Shown here one piece after another: positions 41,959-51,400 of a DNA stretch of 64,000 nt. A program made the position numbers and the translations under genes. How positions within the stretch are numbered: position 1 is the stretch's first letter; each line of letters opens with the position of its first letter. The notes beneath the pieces were generated by a model. It ran no database searches, was not told where the DNA came from, and worked only from the letters and a program-made list of their open reading frames with translations. Source of the DNA: an uncultured Rubrobacteraceae bacterium (GTDB taxonomy: Bacteria; Actinomycetota; Rubrobacteria; Rubrobacterales; Rubrobacteraceae); the NCBI GenBank assembly GCA_902806065.1, contig CADCVE010000007.1:62001-126000 (forward strand). Reading direction: 5' to 3'.

Positions 41959-42201
41959 CTAGCGGCCCGGTGAATCCTCGTCGGTGTACCGGTCGTAGCG
42001 GTCGAAGTAGTCTTCTTGTAGCGAGACCTCTTCGCCCGCTAGTTCGCGGCGCCTGAGGTCCCAGAGGACGTTCAGGTCGTGGTCTACCTTTTCGAGCCTC
42101 GTGCGGTCTTCCGCGCTCGCGTGGTGTGCGCCCTCGCGGCTCACGAGCCGTTCCCGCTCCTCGGAGAGTTCCTGAATCCTCTGCATCACACTCTGTGCCA
42201 T
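41959..42201 (-). CDS. DUF2630 family protein
   Basis: 80 residues from ATG 42201 (GAGAGG upstream). Matches the actinobacterial DUF2630 pattern: SVMQRIQELSEERERLVSRE, then a helical RTRLEKVDHDLNVLWDLRRR (the conserved L-D-x-x-W-D-L-x-R-x-R-R signature), then an acidic tail. Small coiled-coil-like cytosolic protein, function unknown. The frame extends upstream without conservation. Confidence 0.82.
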   Translation of the reverse strand: MAQSVMQRIQELSEERERLVSREGAHHASAEDRTRLEKVDHDLNVLWDLRRRELAGEEVSLQEDYFDRYDRYTDEDSPGR

Positions 42202-42321
42202 GGCCCTACCTCTCTTTCCACGCGTTGATTGGCTATCCTCGATTCTACAGTGAAAAGTCAGCGTGGATCGCTGCGATGCTGATTCGCGTACTCTACAATT
42301 GAGCCTTATAGGAGGCAGAGT

Positions 42322-42735
42322 TTGCTCAAAAAGATCTACCACCTCGGCTACGCGGTCCAAGATATAGGCGCCGCGGCACGCTTCTACGAAGAGCAGTTCG
42401 GCGCGCGGGCGGGCGAGCCCGAAGAGGTCGTCGAACAGGGCATAATCGCTACGATGTTCGACGTGGGGGAGTCAAAGATAGAACTGGTCCAACCCACCAG
42501 CCCCGACTCGCCCGTCGGCAAGTTCCTCGCCAAAAAAGGCGAGGGTTTCCACCATGTGGCCTTTCAGGTAGACGACCTGGAAGCGGCCCTTGAGGAGCTA
42601 AGAGAGAACGGCGTCGAGCTGATAGACGAGGAGCCCAGAATAGGCGCGGGCGGTACGCGCATGGCCTTCGTCCACCCCAAAGGCGCGTTCGGCGTCCTCA
42701 CCGAGCTCGTCGAGCTTCCCGAAAAAGACGACTAG
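42322..42735 (+). CDS. mce: Methylmalonyl-CoA epimerase
   Basis: 137 residues, glyoxalase/vicinal-oxygen-chelate fold. Metal ligands fit: His7 in KIYHLGYAV, His77/His78 in GFHHVAF, and Glu128 in LTELVEL. It interconverts (S)- and (R)-methylmalonyl-CoA, supplying the mutase gene 18 bases downstream. TTG start after GGAGGCAG; TACAAT ~30 bases before the start is a likely -10 box. Confidence 0.92.
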   Translation: MLKKIYHLGYAVQDIGAAARFYEEQFGARAGEPEEVVEQGIIATMFDVGESKIELVQPTSPDSPVGKFLAKKGEGFHHVAFQVDDLEAALEELRENGVELIDEEPRIGAGGTRMAFVHPKGAFGVLTELVELPEKDD

Positions 42736-42753
42736 ACCAGGAGAGAATCGAAC

Positions 42754-44373
42754 ATGGACGTCGAAAAGCGCCAGGGCGAGCGCCAGAGCGAGCGCCAGAG
42801 CGAGCGCCGGACTGAGTCTGGCATAGAGGTAAAGCCTGTTTATAAACCCGGTGACTCGAACGGCTCGGGCTACGCTGAGAAGCTCGCCGATCCTGGTGAG
42901 TACCCCTACACCCGCGGCGTGTACCCCTCGATGTACCGCGGCCACCCCTGGACCATGCGCCAGTATGCCGGTTTTGGCACCGCCAAGGAGACCAACGCCC
43001 GCTTCAAATACCTCACCGAACAGGGCCAGACTGGTCTCTCCGTCGCCTTCGACCTCCCCACCCAGATGGGCCGCGACTCCGACCACCCACTAGCTCTCGG
43101 CGAAGTCGGCAAGGTGGGGGTCGCCATAGACTCTCTCCTGGATATGCGCGAACTCTTCGAAGGTATACCCCTCAAAGACGTCTCGACCTCCATGACTATC
43201 AACTCGACCGCCTCCATCCTCCTGTTGTTCTACTCTCTGGTTGCGGAGGAGCAGGGGGCGGAGGCAAAGGACGTCACAGGCACGACACAGAACGACATCC
43301 TCAAGGAGTACCTGGCGCGCGGGACCTACATCTACCCGCCCCGGCCCTCTATGAGGATCACCACGGACATGTTCGCGTACTGCGCGAAAGAGCTACCGCG
43401 CTGGAACACCATCTCCATCTCCGGATACCACATCCGCGAGGCTGGCAGCACGGCCGTTCAAGAGCTGGCCTTCACCCTCTCCAACGCTATCGCCTACGTC
43501 GAGGCGGCCGTGGAGGCGGGCCTCGAAGTAGACCAGTTCGCCCCGAGGCTGTCGTTCTTCTTCAACGCGCACAACGACTTGTTCCAGGAAGTCGCCAAGT
43601 ACCGGGCTGCGCGTCGGATGTGGGCCAGGATCATGAGGGAGCGTTTCGGCGCGCAGAGTGAGAATAGCCTCAAGCTTCGCTTCCACACCCAGACAGCAGG
43701 CTCCTCTCTGACCGCTCAGCAGGCCGAGAATAATATCGTAAGGACGACCGTACAGGCGCTCTCGGCGATCCTCGGCGGCACGCAGAGTCTGCACACCAAC
43801 GCCTTCGATGAGGCGCTGGCGCTCCCGACCGAGAAGAGCGCCGGGATAGCTCTGCGGACCCAGCAGGTCCTGGCAAACGAGGCTGGCCTCACGGACACTA
43901 CCGACCCGTTGGCGGGGTCTTACTTCATTGAGTCTCTGACCGATGCCGTCGAAGAAGAAGCGTGGCGCTACATAGACCGTATAGACGAGATGGGCGGCTC
44001 CGTAAAGGCGATAGAGCAGCGGTACATGCAGGCCGAGATCGAGGAAGCAGCCTATCGATACCAGCGTGAGATCGAGAAAGAAGAGCGCATCATCGTCGGC
44101 GTAAACCGCTACGAGACCGACGAGGACCCCGAAATGGACCTGCACACCGTGGACGAGACCATCCGCGACCGCCAGACCGAACGCCTCGAAGAGCTAAAAG
44201 AGAGCCGCGACTCCTCAGCCGCCGAGAAGGCCCTCGCCGACCTGAAGCGCGCCGCCGAAGGGTCGAATAACCTGCTCTACCCGATGAAGGAGGCGCTCGC
44301 CAACCTTGCCACTCTGGGTGAGGTGTCAGACACTTTGCGCGAGGTCTTCGGGCAGTATCGTCCTTCTTCCTGA
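42754..44373 (+). CDS. Methylmalonyl-CoA mutase, large (substrate-binding) subunit
   Basis: 539 residues covering only the TIM-barrel substrate domain: [71 protein letters not shown]. The ~130-residue cobalamin-binding domain with the DxHxxG motif is absent, so a separate small subunit must exist elsewhere. It rearranges methylmalonyl-CoA to succinyl-CoA with adenosylcobalamin, the product of the cobalamin operon here, feeding sucCD. The N-terminus contains an Arg/Glu/Gln/Ser tandem repeat. Confidence 0.92.
   Translation: MDVEKRQGERQSERQSERRTESGIEVKPVYKPGDSNGSGYAEKLADPGEYPYTRGVYPSMYRGHPWTMRQYAGFGTAKETNARFKYLTEQGQTGLSVAFDLPTQMGRDSDHPLALGEVGKVGVAIDSLLDMRELFEGIPLKDVSTSMTINSTASILLLFYSLVAEEQGAEAKDVTGTTQNDILKEYLARGTYIYPPRPSMRITTDMFAYCAKELPRWNTISISGYHIREAGSTAVQELAFTLSNAIAYVEAAVEAGLEVDQFAPRLSFFFNAHNDLFQEVAKYRAARRMWARIMRERFGAQSENSLKLRFHTQTAGSSLTAQQAENNIVRTTVQALSAILGGTQSLHTNAFDEALALPTEKSAGIALRTQQVLANEAGLTDTTDPLAGSYFIESLTDAVEEEAWRYIDRIDEMGGSVKAIEQRYMQAEIEEAAYRYQREIEKEERIIVGVNRYETDEDPEMDLHTVDETIRDRQTERLEELKESRDSSAAEKALADLKRAAEGSNNLLYPMKEALANLATLGEVSDTLREVFGQYRPSS
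42768..42803 (+). repeat. 12-base tandem repeat at the mutase N-terminus
   Basis: Three copies of a 12-base unit GCGCCAG(A/G)GCGA plus a partial fourth, in frame, encode repeated R-Q-S/G-E residues in a hydrophilic N-terminal extension ahead of the conserved mutase fold. Copy number change would alter extension length without a frameshift. Confidence 0.65.
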
Positions 44374-44482
44374 TCCTGCTCGGCTTTGTGTGGGTTGCTT
44401 GACTAAAGGTTTTTTATATCTGACCGATAATATAAATGTACGAGGCAGGTCAAGAATAAGAAAACTACAATAACGAGGTTTT

Positions 44483-46222
44483 ATGTCGTCTGCACAAAGA
44501 GTATGGTTACTAGCCGCAGTCCTGATCTCGACCTTCGCGGGTTATCTTGTAACTCAAAGCTCTATTCAGGAGGCCGAGACCCAGACTGGAGGCGCTGGCC
44601 AAGATGCTGAGGCTCCAACCTATACGGAAGGAAACCAGAGGGATTTCGTCTCCGACAAACTAATAGTCAAGCTCGAGGACACCGCGACGAGCGCGGATCT
44701 AGAGGCTGTCAACCAGCAGAACAACGCCAGTACAGAGGAGGATCTCCCCCGCAGCCAAGTCAACGTGGTGGACCTGCCGAGCGACTTGCCGGTAAGTGAG
44801 GCCATAAGTCGCTACGAAGCCTCTCCGGACGTCGAGTATGCCGAGCCGGACTTTATATTAAAGCCCTCGCAGACGACCTCGGCTAACGATCCAAGATATT
44901 CCAGTCTTTATGGCTTGAACAACACCGGCCAGAATGGCGGGGCGGCGGACGCCGACGTAGACGCTCCGGAGGCCTGGAACACGACTACCGGGGATGTGGG
45001 CACTGTGGTGGCCGTCATAGACGAAGGGATGGACACAAACCATCCGGATCTCAAGAACAATATCTGGACTAATCCGGGCGAGACTGGCACGGACGCCGCC
45101 GGGCGTGACAAGGCAACCAACGGCGTTGACGATGATGGCAACACCTACGTAGATGACGTAAACGGGTGGGACTTCGCTAACAACGACGCGACCGTCTACG
45201 ATCCGGACCCGATTAGCGGCGCCGGCGACGAGCATGGTACGCACGTCGCGGGCACAATCGCCGCCGAAGGCAACAATAGCCTCGGCGTCGTGGGCGTGAA
45301 CTGGAAGGCAAAGGTTATGCCGCTCAAGTTCCTGGGTCCGGACGGCGGTAGTACCTCCGATGCCATAGAAGCACTCAACTACGCGGTGGCGAAGGGAGTC
45401 AAGATCAGCAACAACTCCTGGGGTGGAGGCGGGTCTTCTCAGGCGCTGCTCGACGCCATAAAAAGGGCGGACGCCTCGGGGCACCTGTTCGTGGCCGCGG
45501 CTGGCAACGGCGGCGCCGACGGTGTCGGCGACGACAACGACGCGACTCCCAGCTACCCCTCCAGCTACAATAGTCCCAACGTCATCTCCGTGGCCGCCAC
45601 TGACAACCGAGACGCCCTCGCCTCCTTCTCGAACTATGGGTCCTCCTCGGTGGATCTCGCGGCTCCCGGCGTGGGGATTTTGAGCACACTCCCCGGAAGC
45701 AGGTACGGCAGCTACAATGGCACCTCGATGGCGACGCCTCACGTGACGGGGGCTGCGGCGCTCCTCAAGAGTAGTAACCCCTCCCTGGACGACGCGCAAC
45801 TGAAGGCCCGGATCCTGGAGTCCGCGGAGAATAAGACCAATCTGCAGGCAAGGACGGCTACCGGCGGGCGGCTAAATGCCCAGGTATCCCTAGCACAAAC
45901 TACGGCGCCCGACCCTGGGGCGGACACTGCGGGGCCGACCGTTGCCTCAGTAAAGCCAGCTTCGGGCTCGAGGACCCGTGATCGTACGCCGGCCATAGCA
46001 GCAACCGTGAGCGACGATCGTACCGAGCTTGCGAAAGGCTCGATCCAGCTTTACGTAGACGGGGCAGAAAAGACGGACTTCTTCTCCTACGACCTGGCGA
46101 CCGACAGGCTGACCTACACGAGTAGCAGGCTCTCCTACGCCAGACACACGGTGACAATCGTCGCTACGGACGAGGCGGGTAATGCCACGACCAAGAGTTG
46201 GAGCTTCAGGGTAGTTCGATAG
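44483..46222 (+). CDS. Secreted S8 subtilisin-like serine protease
   Basis: 579 residues. A signal/anchor (LLAAVLISTFAGYLV, 9-23), an inhibitor-like prodomain (~58-127, KLIVKL...VEYAEPDF), then the catalytic domain with Asp180 (AVIDEG), His251 (DEHGTHVAG), Asn341 and Ser415 (GTSMATPH). The C-terminal ~100 residues (after ~475) form an Ig-like/Big domain (DRTPAIAATVSDD...ATKSWSFRV). Likely exported and autoprocessed. Acidic, Asn/Gly-rich inserts after the Asp motif may bind Ca2+. ATG with ACGAGG upstream; AT-rich leader. Confidence 0.92.
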   Translation: MSSAQRVWLLAAVLISTFAGYLVTQSSIQEAETQTGGAGQDAEAPTYTEGNQRDFVSDKLIVKLEDTATSADLEAVNQQNNASTEEDLPRSQVNVVDLPSDLPVSEAISRYEASPDVEYAEPDFILKPSQTTSANDPRYSSLYGLNNTGQNGGAADADVDAPEAWNTTTGDVGTVVAVIDEGMDTNHPDLKNNIWTNPGETGTDAAGRDKATNGVDDDGNTYVDDVNGWDFANNDATVYDPDPISGAGDEHGTHVAGTIAAEGNNSLGVVGVNWKAKVMPLKFLGPDGGSTSDAIEALNYAVAKGVKISNNSWGGGGSSQALLDAIKRADASGHLFVAAAGNGGADGVGDDNDATPSYPSSYNSPNVISVAATDNRDALASFSNYGSSSVDLAAPGVGILSTLPGSRYGSYNGTSMATPHVTGAAALLKSSNPSLDDAQLKARILESAENKTNLQARTATGGRLNAQVSLAQTTAPDPGADTAGPTVASVKPASGSRTRDRTPAIAATVSDDRTELAKGSIQLYVDGAEKTDFFSYDLATDRLTYTSSRLSYARHTVTIVATDEAGNATTKSWSFRVVR

Positions 46223-46257
46223 GGACCTTTCGGCGAACCTTCGCGAATCCGGCCTTT

Positions 46258-46277
46258 ACCGGGGCAAGTGCCCCGGT
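46258..46277 (+). terminator. Intrinsic terminator of the subtilase gene
   Basis: ACCGGGGCA (46258-46266) and TGCCCCGGT (46269-46277) form a perfect 9-base-pair GC-rich stem with a 2-base loop, followed by CCTTCTTCT. It starts 36 bases after the stop codon. Confidence 0.75.
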
Positions 46278-46285
46278 CCTTCTTC

Positions 46286-46859
46286 TAACAGCCTCGAGCG
46301 ACGTCTGGGAGATGAACGTCGGCGTAGTCTAGTCTCCGAGGTTCCGAGTGGCACTCTCGCTACAGGAGGTTCGGAGACGACACAGCGCTTGCTTGTCACT
46401 CGACCTTGCCGCATGGATTGACGGTCCCACCACTGGCCCCGGCTTCCGCATCACCACCGCCGCCACCCGACGACTCCCCGCCAAGCTCCGGGTGAGCCCT
46501 GCCCCGAGCCTGAAGGACAAGAAGGGCAAAAAGGGCACGAAAGGCAACAATAGGAGGTATACAGGTGCTTGTTGGGCAAGTGCGAATACTTCTCGACGGC
46601 CGGGTCACAGTAACCTGGCCTTCCGTTCGTTCTCGGTCAGGATGACAAAAAGTCGGCAGCATCGAGGCATGGATTTTGAAGTAGCTCTGGGATTGGTGGA
46701 CGCCGAGTTGCTGGTCTCTGCTCGGGCGTGTGGTACCGACGAGGCTTACCGGGAGCCTGTCATGGCTATGGTAAGATTGATCTGAAAGCGAGGGTAGGCA
46801 CCCTCGTCCTTCGTACCTACGTTGACCGGAGCCGGGCTCCGAGGAGGTTCTCGCAAAGC
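46286..46859. other. Gene-poor interval with structured stretch and broken small frames
   Basis: No confident gene. GTCTCCGA (46332-46339) and TCGGAGAC (46371-46378) enclose a smaller GAG/CTC stem, a possible structured RNA. A GTG at 46565 with AGGAGG opens a 26-codon frame (MLVGQVRILLDGRVTVTW...), and ATG 46669 opens 38 codons; both may be pieces of a broken small gene. CGAGGGT-AGGC-ACCCTCG at 46789-46806 is a further hairpin, 54 bases before the next start. Confidence 0.45.
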
Positions 46860-48125
46860 ATGGTTGAATGGTTTCGCAGACGCAAAAATGGCAGTCCAAC
46901 CGGAGAACCCGAGCGGGAGCCGCGGGGAGCGGCGGATGTCGGGGAGCTTCGTGAGCAGACGGTCCCGGTTACCGCTCCCCTTGATGTCGAAACCGAGATG
47001 GCCGGGGACCTTATAGACCGGACACCGGAGCCGGAGGAACCTGCCGACGGTTTCTCCGAGGCTGGCATCCGGGAGGCATTGAGGGACGTACGCGACCCTG
47101 AGATCGGGCGCGACCTCATCTCCCTGAACATGATCAGGGAGATCGAGATTCAGGGCGGAAACGTCACCGTCGGCGTTGCCCTCACCACGGCCGGATGCCC
47201 ATTGAAGCATCGCATTACCACCGACATACAGGACCGCTTGAAGATGATAGACGGCGTCGAGAGTGTAGAGGTGGACTTCGGTGTGATGACCGAGACCGAC
47301 CGCCAGAACCTCCTGACCTCGCTACACGGCGGCCCCTCCGAGCTCGCCCCTGCATTCAAGGACGAGTCCAGAACGCGTATTATCGCGGTCGTCTCCGGCA
47401 AGGGCGGTGTCGGCAAGAGCACGGTGGCGGTGAACCTCGCGGCGGCTCTCGACCGGGCCGGACACTCCGTGGAGATCCTTGACGCCGACGTTCATGGCTC
47501 CTCCATCCCCGTGATGCTTGGCGCCACCGAAAAGCCCAACGTGGTAGGCGGGGTGATCTTCCCCATAGAGTCCGCCACCGGGTTGAAGTTCATCTCCATG
47601 GGCAACTTCGTGAACGAGGGCCAGGCTATTATCTGGCGCGCCCCGATAGTCAACAAGGCCCTGACCCAACTCATGCGTGACGTGTACTGGGACGAGCCGG
47701 ACTTCATCATCGTGGACATGCCTCCCGGGACCGGCGACGTCGCCCTCACCGTGGCGCAGATGATTCCCAAAGCCGAGGCCCTCGTCGTTACCACCCCGCA
47801 GGCTGACGCCGCCCGCGTGGCGGTCAAGGCGGGCAAGATGGCCGTGCAGGCGCACCTCAAGGTAGTTGGAGTGGTCGAGAATATGGCCTACGCCGAGTGC
47901 CCGGACTGCGGCAAGGAGCTGAAGATCTTCGGTGGCGACGGTGGCGACCGCGTTGCCGGCGAGCTGGACTCGAAGGTCATGGGCCGCATCCCCATTCTCC
48001 CCGACGCCTCCGGCGAGCCCGGCAAGAGCCTCTTCGCCGAGGATACGGCCCCCGCCCGCGCCTTTGACGAAATCGCCGGGGCCATCGCCAGCAAGAAAGT
48101 CCGCCGCCGCATCAAGGTTCTATAA
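46860..48125 (+). CDS. Mrp/NBP35-type iron-sulfur carrier ATPase
   Basis: 421 residues from ATG 46860. N-terminal ~60 residues are charged linker; ~68-150 is a MIP18/DUF59 domain (REALRDVRDPEIGRDLI, TTAGCPLKHRI); then the deviant P-loop ATPase with SGKGGVGKSTVAVNLA (180-), DADVHGSSIP, DMPPGTGDVALT and the CPDC pair (ECPDCGKEL) that binds a bridging [4Fe-4S] cluster in ApbC/NBP35 proteins. It loads iron-sulfur clusters onto apoproteins in the cytosol. Confidence 0.92.
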   Translation: MVEWFRRRKNGSPTGEPEREPRGAADVGELREQTVPVTAPLDVETEMAGDLIDRTPEPEEPADGFSEAGIREALRDVRDPEIGRDLISLNMIREIEIQGGNVTVGVALTTAGCPLKHRITTDIQDRLKMIDGVESVEVDFGVMTETDRQNLLTSLHGGPSELAPAFKDESRTRIIAVVSGKGGVGKSTVAVNLAAALDRAGHSVEILDADVHGSSIPVMLGATEKPNVVGGVIFPIESATGLKFISMGNFVNEGQAIIWRAPIVNKALTQLMRDVYWDEPDFIIVDMPPGTGDVALTVAQMIPKAEALVVTTPQADAARVAVKAGKMAVQAHLKVVGVVENMAYAECPDCGKELKIFGGDGGDRVAGELDSKVMGRIPILPDASGEPGKSLFAEDTAPARAFDEIAGAIASKKVRRRIKVL

Positions 48126-48148
48126 CTCTAAATTAACGATATTCGATG

Positions 48149-48183
48149 AGAAGCGCCCCCGCTGTTATAGCGGGGGCGCTTCT
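48149..48183. terminator. Bidirectional intrinsic terminator
   Basis: AGAAGCGCCCCCGCT (48149-48163) and AGCGGGGGCGCTTCT (48169-48183) form a perfect 15-base-pair stem with a GTTAT loop, T-rich on the plus side (TTCTTTCT) and A/T-rich on the minus side. It separates the convergent Mrp and MaoC genes and serves both. Confidence 0.9.
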
Positions 48184-48185
48184 TT

Positions 48186-48635
48186 CTAACGCGTAAGCCG
48201 GATGTGTCCGGGGAATCCCGCGAACGTTGCCCGCAGCACTTCCACGCCGTCCTGGTTTACGAACCCGGCGGTCGCTTTGACGCGGCGTCTCTCCTCGTCC
48301 TTCTCCGCGACGGTTACGGTACAGGAGATCGTCTCTCCCGCGAAGACCGGCGCCAGATACTCGAACGACATCTCTGTCGCGAGGAATCCCAGGAGACCGC
48401 CGATGTGTGTCAGCATGCTCCCGGTGAGGAGACCGGGAATGGTCAACCGCCCGTACCAGCTCTCGCGGGCGAATTCCTCGTCCTGGTGATACGGATTGTA
48501 ATCACCGGTCACACCACAGAACATCGCGACGTCCCCCTCCGTAAAGGTGCGGCGAAAAAAGAAAGCCTGTCCGACATGCATCTCCTCGAACGCCTCTCGC
48601 AATCGCTGTTTGAACTCTGGCGTCGCTTCCGGCAT
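48186..48635 (-). CDS. MaoC-like dehydratase (hot-dog fold)
   Basis: 149 residues. R-hydratase motif TGDYNPYHQDEEFAR holds the Asp and His of the catalytic pair, followed by IPGLLTGSMLTHI and a VTVAEKDEERRRVKATA strand. MaoC/PhaJ relatives hydrate 2-enoyl-CoA esters in (R)-specific fatty acid or polyester metabolism; exact substrate unknown. Its stop lies 3 bases from the shared terminator. Confidence 0.87.
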   Translation of the reverse strand: MPEATPEFKQRLREAFEEMHVGQAFFFRRTFTEGDVAMFCGVTGDYNPYHQDEEFARESWYGRLTIPGLLTGSMLTHIGGLLGFLATEMSFEYLAPVFAGETISCTVTVAEKDEERRRVKATAGFVNQDGVEVLRATFAGFPGHIRLTR

Positions 48636-48692
48636 CGGGACTCTACCTCCTCATTGGTCAAATCAGGCGGCGCCTGGTAGGACTTCGCTTCG

Positions 48693-49304
48693 TCAGACTG
48701 TATGCGCCTGGTGCCATGCCAGGGCGTCTTCCAGGCGGTCGTTGCCCCAGAAGAGCTCTCCGCCGACCACGAAGCTTGGGGCACCGAAGATCCCGAGCTC
48801 TATAGCTCTATGAGTATGGTCGCGCAGGCGCTGCTTGTTTTCGGGTGTCCGGGCTCGCTCGACGATCTCCGCGCCCGGCCGGCCAAGCTCGTTGAGGATC
48901 GACCGGATCTGCACGGGGTCACCGATCTCGCGATCCTCGGCGAAGTTGGCCCGGAAGACTGCCCGGATGAAGTCGGGGAGCCAGGGCTCGGATTCCGCTC
49001 TCGCCAGGCACGCGACCCGGGCGGCGAGTAGGCTGTCACGCGGGAAGCGCGAGGGCTTCGCAAACGGAACACCGTACTTCGCGCACAGGCGCTCCATGTC
49101 TCGCCACATGTACCGTCCCTTCGCCGGGTAGATGTTGAAGGGGGAGCCCTCCCAGCCCTGCTCGTTGAAGATAGGACCTAGCAAGAACGGTCTCCAGGAG
49201 ATCTCTACGCCTGCAGTGTAGGCTAGGTCCTCGATCCGGTGGACAGACAGGTACGAGTATGTACTGCCAAACTCGTACCAGAACTCGAAGCTTAGTGTAG
49301 CCAA
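48693..49304 (-). CDS. HCCA isomerase / DsbA-family thioredoxin-like protein
   Basis: 203 residues of the 2-hydroxychromene-2-carboxylate isomerase type: FEFWYEFGSTYSYLSVHRI at the N-terminus (Ser in place of the DsbA cysteines), WRPFLLGPIF, RFPRDSLLAARVACLA, and IFGAPSFVVGGELFWGNDRL. Members use glutathione or other thiols to isomerise aromatic-degradation intermediates; many have unknown substrates. No aromatic pathway genes are adjacent. ATG start; ends 57 bases before the MaoC gene. Confidence 0.87.
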   Translation of the reverse strand: MATLSFEFWYEFGSTYSYLSVHRIEDLAYTAGVEISWRPFLLGPIFNEQGWEGSPFNIYPAKGRYMWRDMERLCAKYGVPFAKPSRFPRDSLLAARVACLARAESEPWLPDFIRAVFRANFAEDREIGDPVQIRSILNELGRPGAEIVERARTPENKQRLRDHTHRAIELGIFGAPSFVVGGELFWGNDRLEDALAWHQAHTV

Positions 49305-49328
49305 GGTGTACTGTGGTCCGAACTAGCC

Positions 49329-49625
49329 GTGAAATACTTCCACGATCTGCGCACCGTTGACGCTCTCCTCCAGGTGCGATCTTTCATCGTCGGATAGGTA
49401 TAGCTCTGCAACCTCTCAATACCGCCTGAGCCAGGCTTTGACGAGTACGCCGACGAAGAGGGCATCGAAACCGTACTCCACCTGAAGGTAAGTGGCGCGG
49501 GGCAGGGTACCTTCAAGGTCAGCAGGATCGCGTTGGTCATCTCGACAGCGGCGGCGGAGCGCCACGTCGTCAACATGGCCGGGCGCCTGCTTCTCGCGAC
49601 GCTGAAACTCCGAGTCCTGGTGTGA
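49329..49625 (+). pseudogene. Disrupted unknown gene (98 codons, two stops)
   Basis: A plus-strand frame starting at GTG 49329 (VKYFHDLRTVDALLQVRSF) reads for 98 codons to TGA 49623-49625 but has two TAG stops close together at codons 23 and 25. The downstream part (GFDEYADEEGIETVLHL, TFKVSRIALVISTAAAERHV) has coding-like composition. No family recognised. It fills most of the interval 49305-49662 between two minus-strand genes. A chance open frame cannot be excluded. Confidence 0.35.
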
Positions 49626-49662
49626 AGCTTCCGCAAGGAGCCCGCCCCCACCTGCCTGGCGG

Positions 49663-50637
49663 CTAGTCGATCAGCCCGCTCCCCTTCACCGCGTCGCGCT
49701 CCTCCTTGAGCTCGTTCACGGTGATGTCGATCTTCGATTGCGCGAACTCGCCGATTTCGAGTCCCTCAACGACTTCGTAGTTACCGCCCGAGAGCCGCAC
49801 CGGGAACGACGATATGAGACCCTCCTCCACACCGTACTGACCACTCGACGGTACCGCCATCGAGCGTAGGCCGTCGGCGCCTAGCGCCCAGTCGCGCACG
49901 TGGTCGATAGCCGCGTTAGCCGCCGACGCGGCTGACGATGCGCCGCGCGCCTCGATAATCGCGGCGCCGCGCTTGCCAACTTGCGGCATGTATTCATTCT
50001 CGTACCAGTCCATGTCGACCTGATCTACGGCCCGCTCGCCGTTCACCCTGGCGTTGAAGAGGTCGGGGAACATCGACGGCGAGTGGTTGCCCCACACGAC
50101 GAGGTCCTGGATGTCCTCGACGCCGACCGACAGCTTCTGAGCGAGCATCGAGATTGCGCGGTTCTCGTCGAGCCGCGTCATCGCGGTAAAGCGCTCGCGT
50201 GGCACGTCGGGCGCGTTGCTCATCGCGATCAGCGCGTTCGTGTTCGCCGGGTTGCCGACCACCAGGATCCGCACGTCGTCGGCTGCGCCAGCGTTGATCG
50301 CCTCGCCCTGTGGTTTGAAGATCGCCCCGTTCGCCTCGAGCAAGTCGGCGCGCTCCATCCCCTTCTCGCGGGGCTTGGCCCCGACCAGCATGGCGACGTT
50401 GGTGCCGTCGAAGGCCTCCTTCGCGTCGGCGGTGATGTCGATGGACTCGAGCAGCGGGAACGCGCAGTCGTGGATCTCCATCGCGGTGCCCTCGGCTGCC
50501 TTCAGCGCTGGCTCGATTTCGAGCAGCTTGAGCTTGATCTTCTCGTCGGGGCCAAGCATTTGGCCCGAGGCAATCCGGAACAGCATCGCGTAGCCGATCG
50601 CGCCTGCGGCACCGGTAACAGTGACGGTCTTCGACAT
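49663..50637 (-). CDS. mdh: Malate dehydrogenase
   Basis: 324 residues, cytosolic-type (MDH2-class) enzyme: [20 protein letters not shown] (NAD loop), [48 protein letters not shown] and [13 protein letters not shown] with the catalytic His. Oxidises malate to oxaloacetate with NAD in the TCA cycle. Codon use is noticeably GC3-rich and smoother than in neighbouring genes, but no other transfer sign is seen. ATG after AGGAGGAG. Confidence 0.94.
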   Translation of the reverse strand: MSKTVTVTGAAGAIGYAMLFRIASGQMLGPDEKIKLKLLEIEPALKAAEGTAMEIHDCAFPLLESIDITADAKEAFDGTNVAMLVGAKPREKGMERADLLEANGAIFKPQGEAINAGAADDVRILVVGNPANTNALIAMSNAPDVPRERFTAMTRLDENRAISMLAQKLSVGVEDIQDLVVWGNHSPSMFPDLFNARVNGERAVDQVDMDWYENEYMPQVGKRGAAIIEARGASSAASAANAAIDHVRDWALGADGLRSMAVPSSGQYGVEEGLISSFPVRLSGGNYEVVEGLEIGEFAQSKIDITVNELKEERDAVKGSGLID

Positions 50638-50754
50638 CAGGTAATCTCCTCCTATTAGCTCCTACTCACTAATGATAGAGGAACTCACATTTCTCTGCCG
50701 CAACTCCTGGCAGTAAAATGCTCTCAAACGTTTTTCGGACAAGTGGGAGGATTT

Positions 50755-51330
50755 TTGGAGGTAACGCAGGCGATACAGTCACGCCGGAGCATCGGGCAAA
50801 TGAAACAGGACCCGGTACCGCGAGGCCTGGTCGAGGAGGTCCTCGAAAGCGCCGTACACGCCCCGAACCACAAGATCACGGAACCCTGGCGCTTCCACGT
50901 CTTCACTGGTAAGGGCCGCGGTGAACTCGCCCGTGCCCGAGCCGAAGTCGCGAGAATTCAAGCTGAAGTAGAGGGCGAAGAAGAGGAGTTCGCCGCCGGC
51001 CGAATAAGCCGCGAACGCAAAAAAGCCTTTCGCGCCCCGGTAGTGATAGCAGTGATCTCCAGAGGAGGGCGCGACGAGATTGAGACGCTGGAGAACTACG
51101 CCGCCTGCGCCGCCGCAGTCCAAAACATGCAACTTACGGCTCACTCTCTGGGCCTTGCCACCATATGGCGCACCGGTCCCGTCGCCTACCATCCGTACAT
51201 GCGCGACTTCCTCGGCCTCGAAGATGGCGATAGGATCGTTGCTCACCTTTATCTCGGTTACGCCGATGTGGGGGAGCGCTCCCGTAGACGCGAGCCAGCC
51301 TCTTCGAGGACTGTCTGGCACGAGGGCTAG
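50755..51330 (+). CDS. Nitroreductase-family flavoprotein
   Basis: 191 residues from TTG 50755 with GGGAGG six bases upstream. FMN-binding motifs: AIQSRRSIGQMKQDPVP (phosphate-binding SRRS), APNHKITEPWRFHVF, CAAAVQNMQLTAHSLGLATIWRTG and LGLEDGDRIVAHLYLGY. NAD(P)H-dependent reductase of unknown substrate. An EEEEF acidic loop is inserted around residue 75. Fourth gene in a run of mixed metabolic genes, probably mono-cistronic. Confidence 0.87.
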   Translation: MEVTQAIQSRRSIGQMKQDPVPRGLVEEVLESAVHAPNHKITEPWRFHVFTGKGRGELARARAEVARIQAEVEGEEEEFAAGRISRERKKAFRAPVVIAVISRGGRDEIETLENYAACAAAVQNMQLTAHSLGLATIWRTGPVAYHPYMRDFLGLEDGDRIVAHLYLGYADVGERSRRREPASSRTVWHEG

Positions 51331-51400
51331 ACGGAGGTTCGCGGCAACCTTTCGCGGGTATTACCGTACAAGAGAGTAAGGACTATTCTGAGGAGGAACT

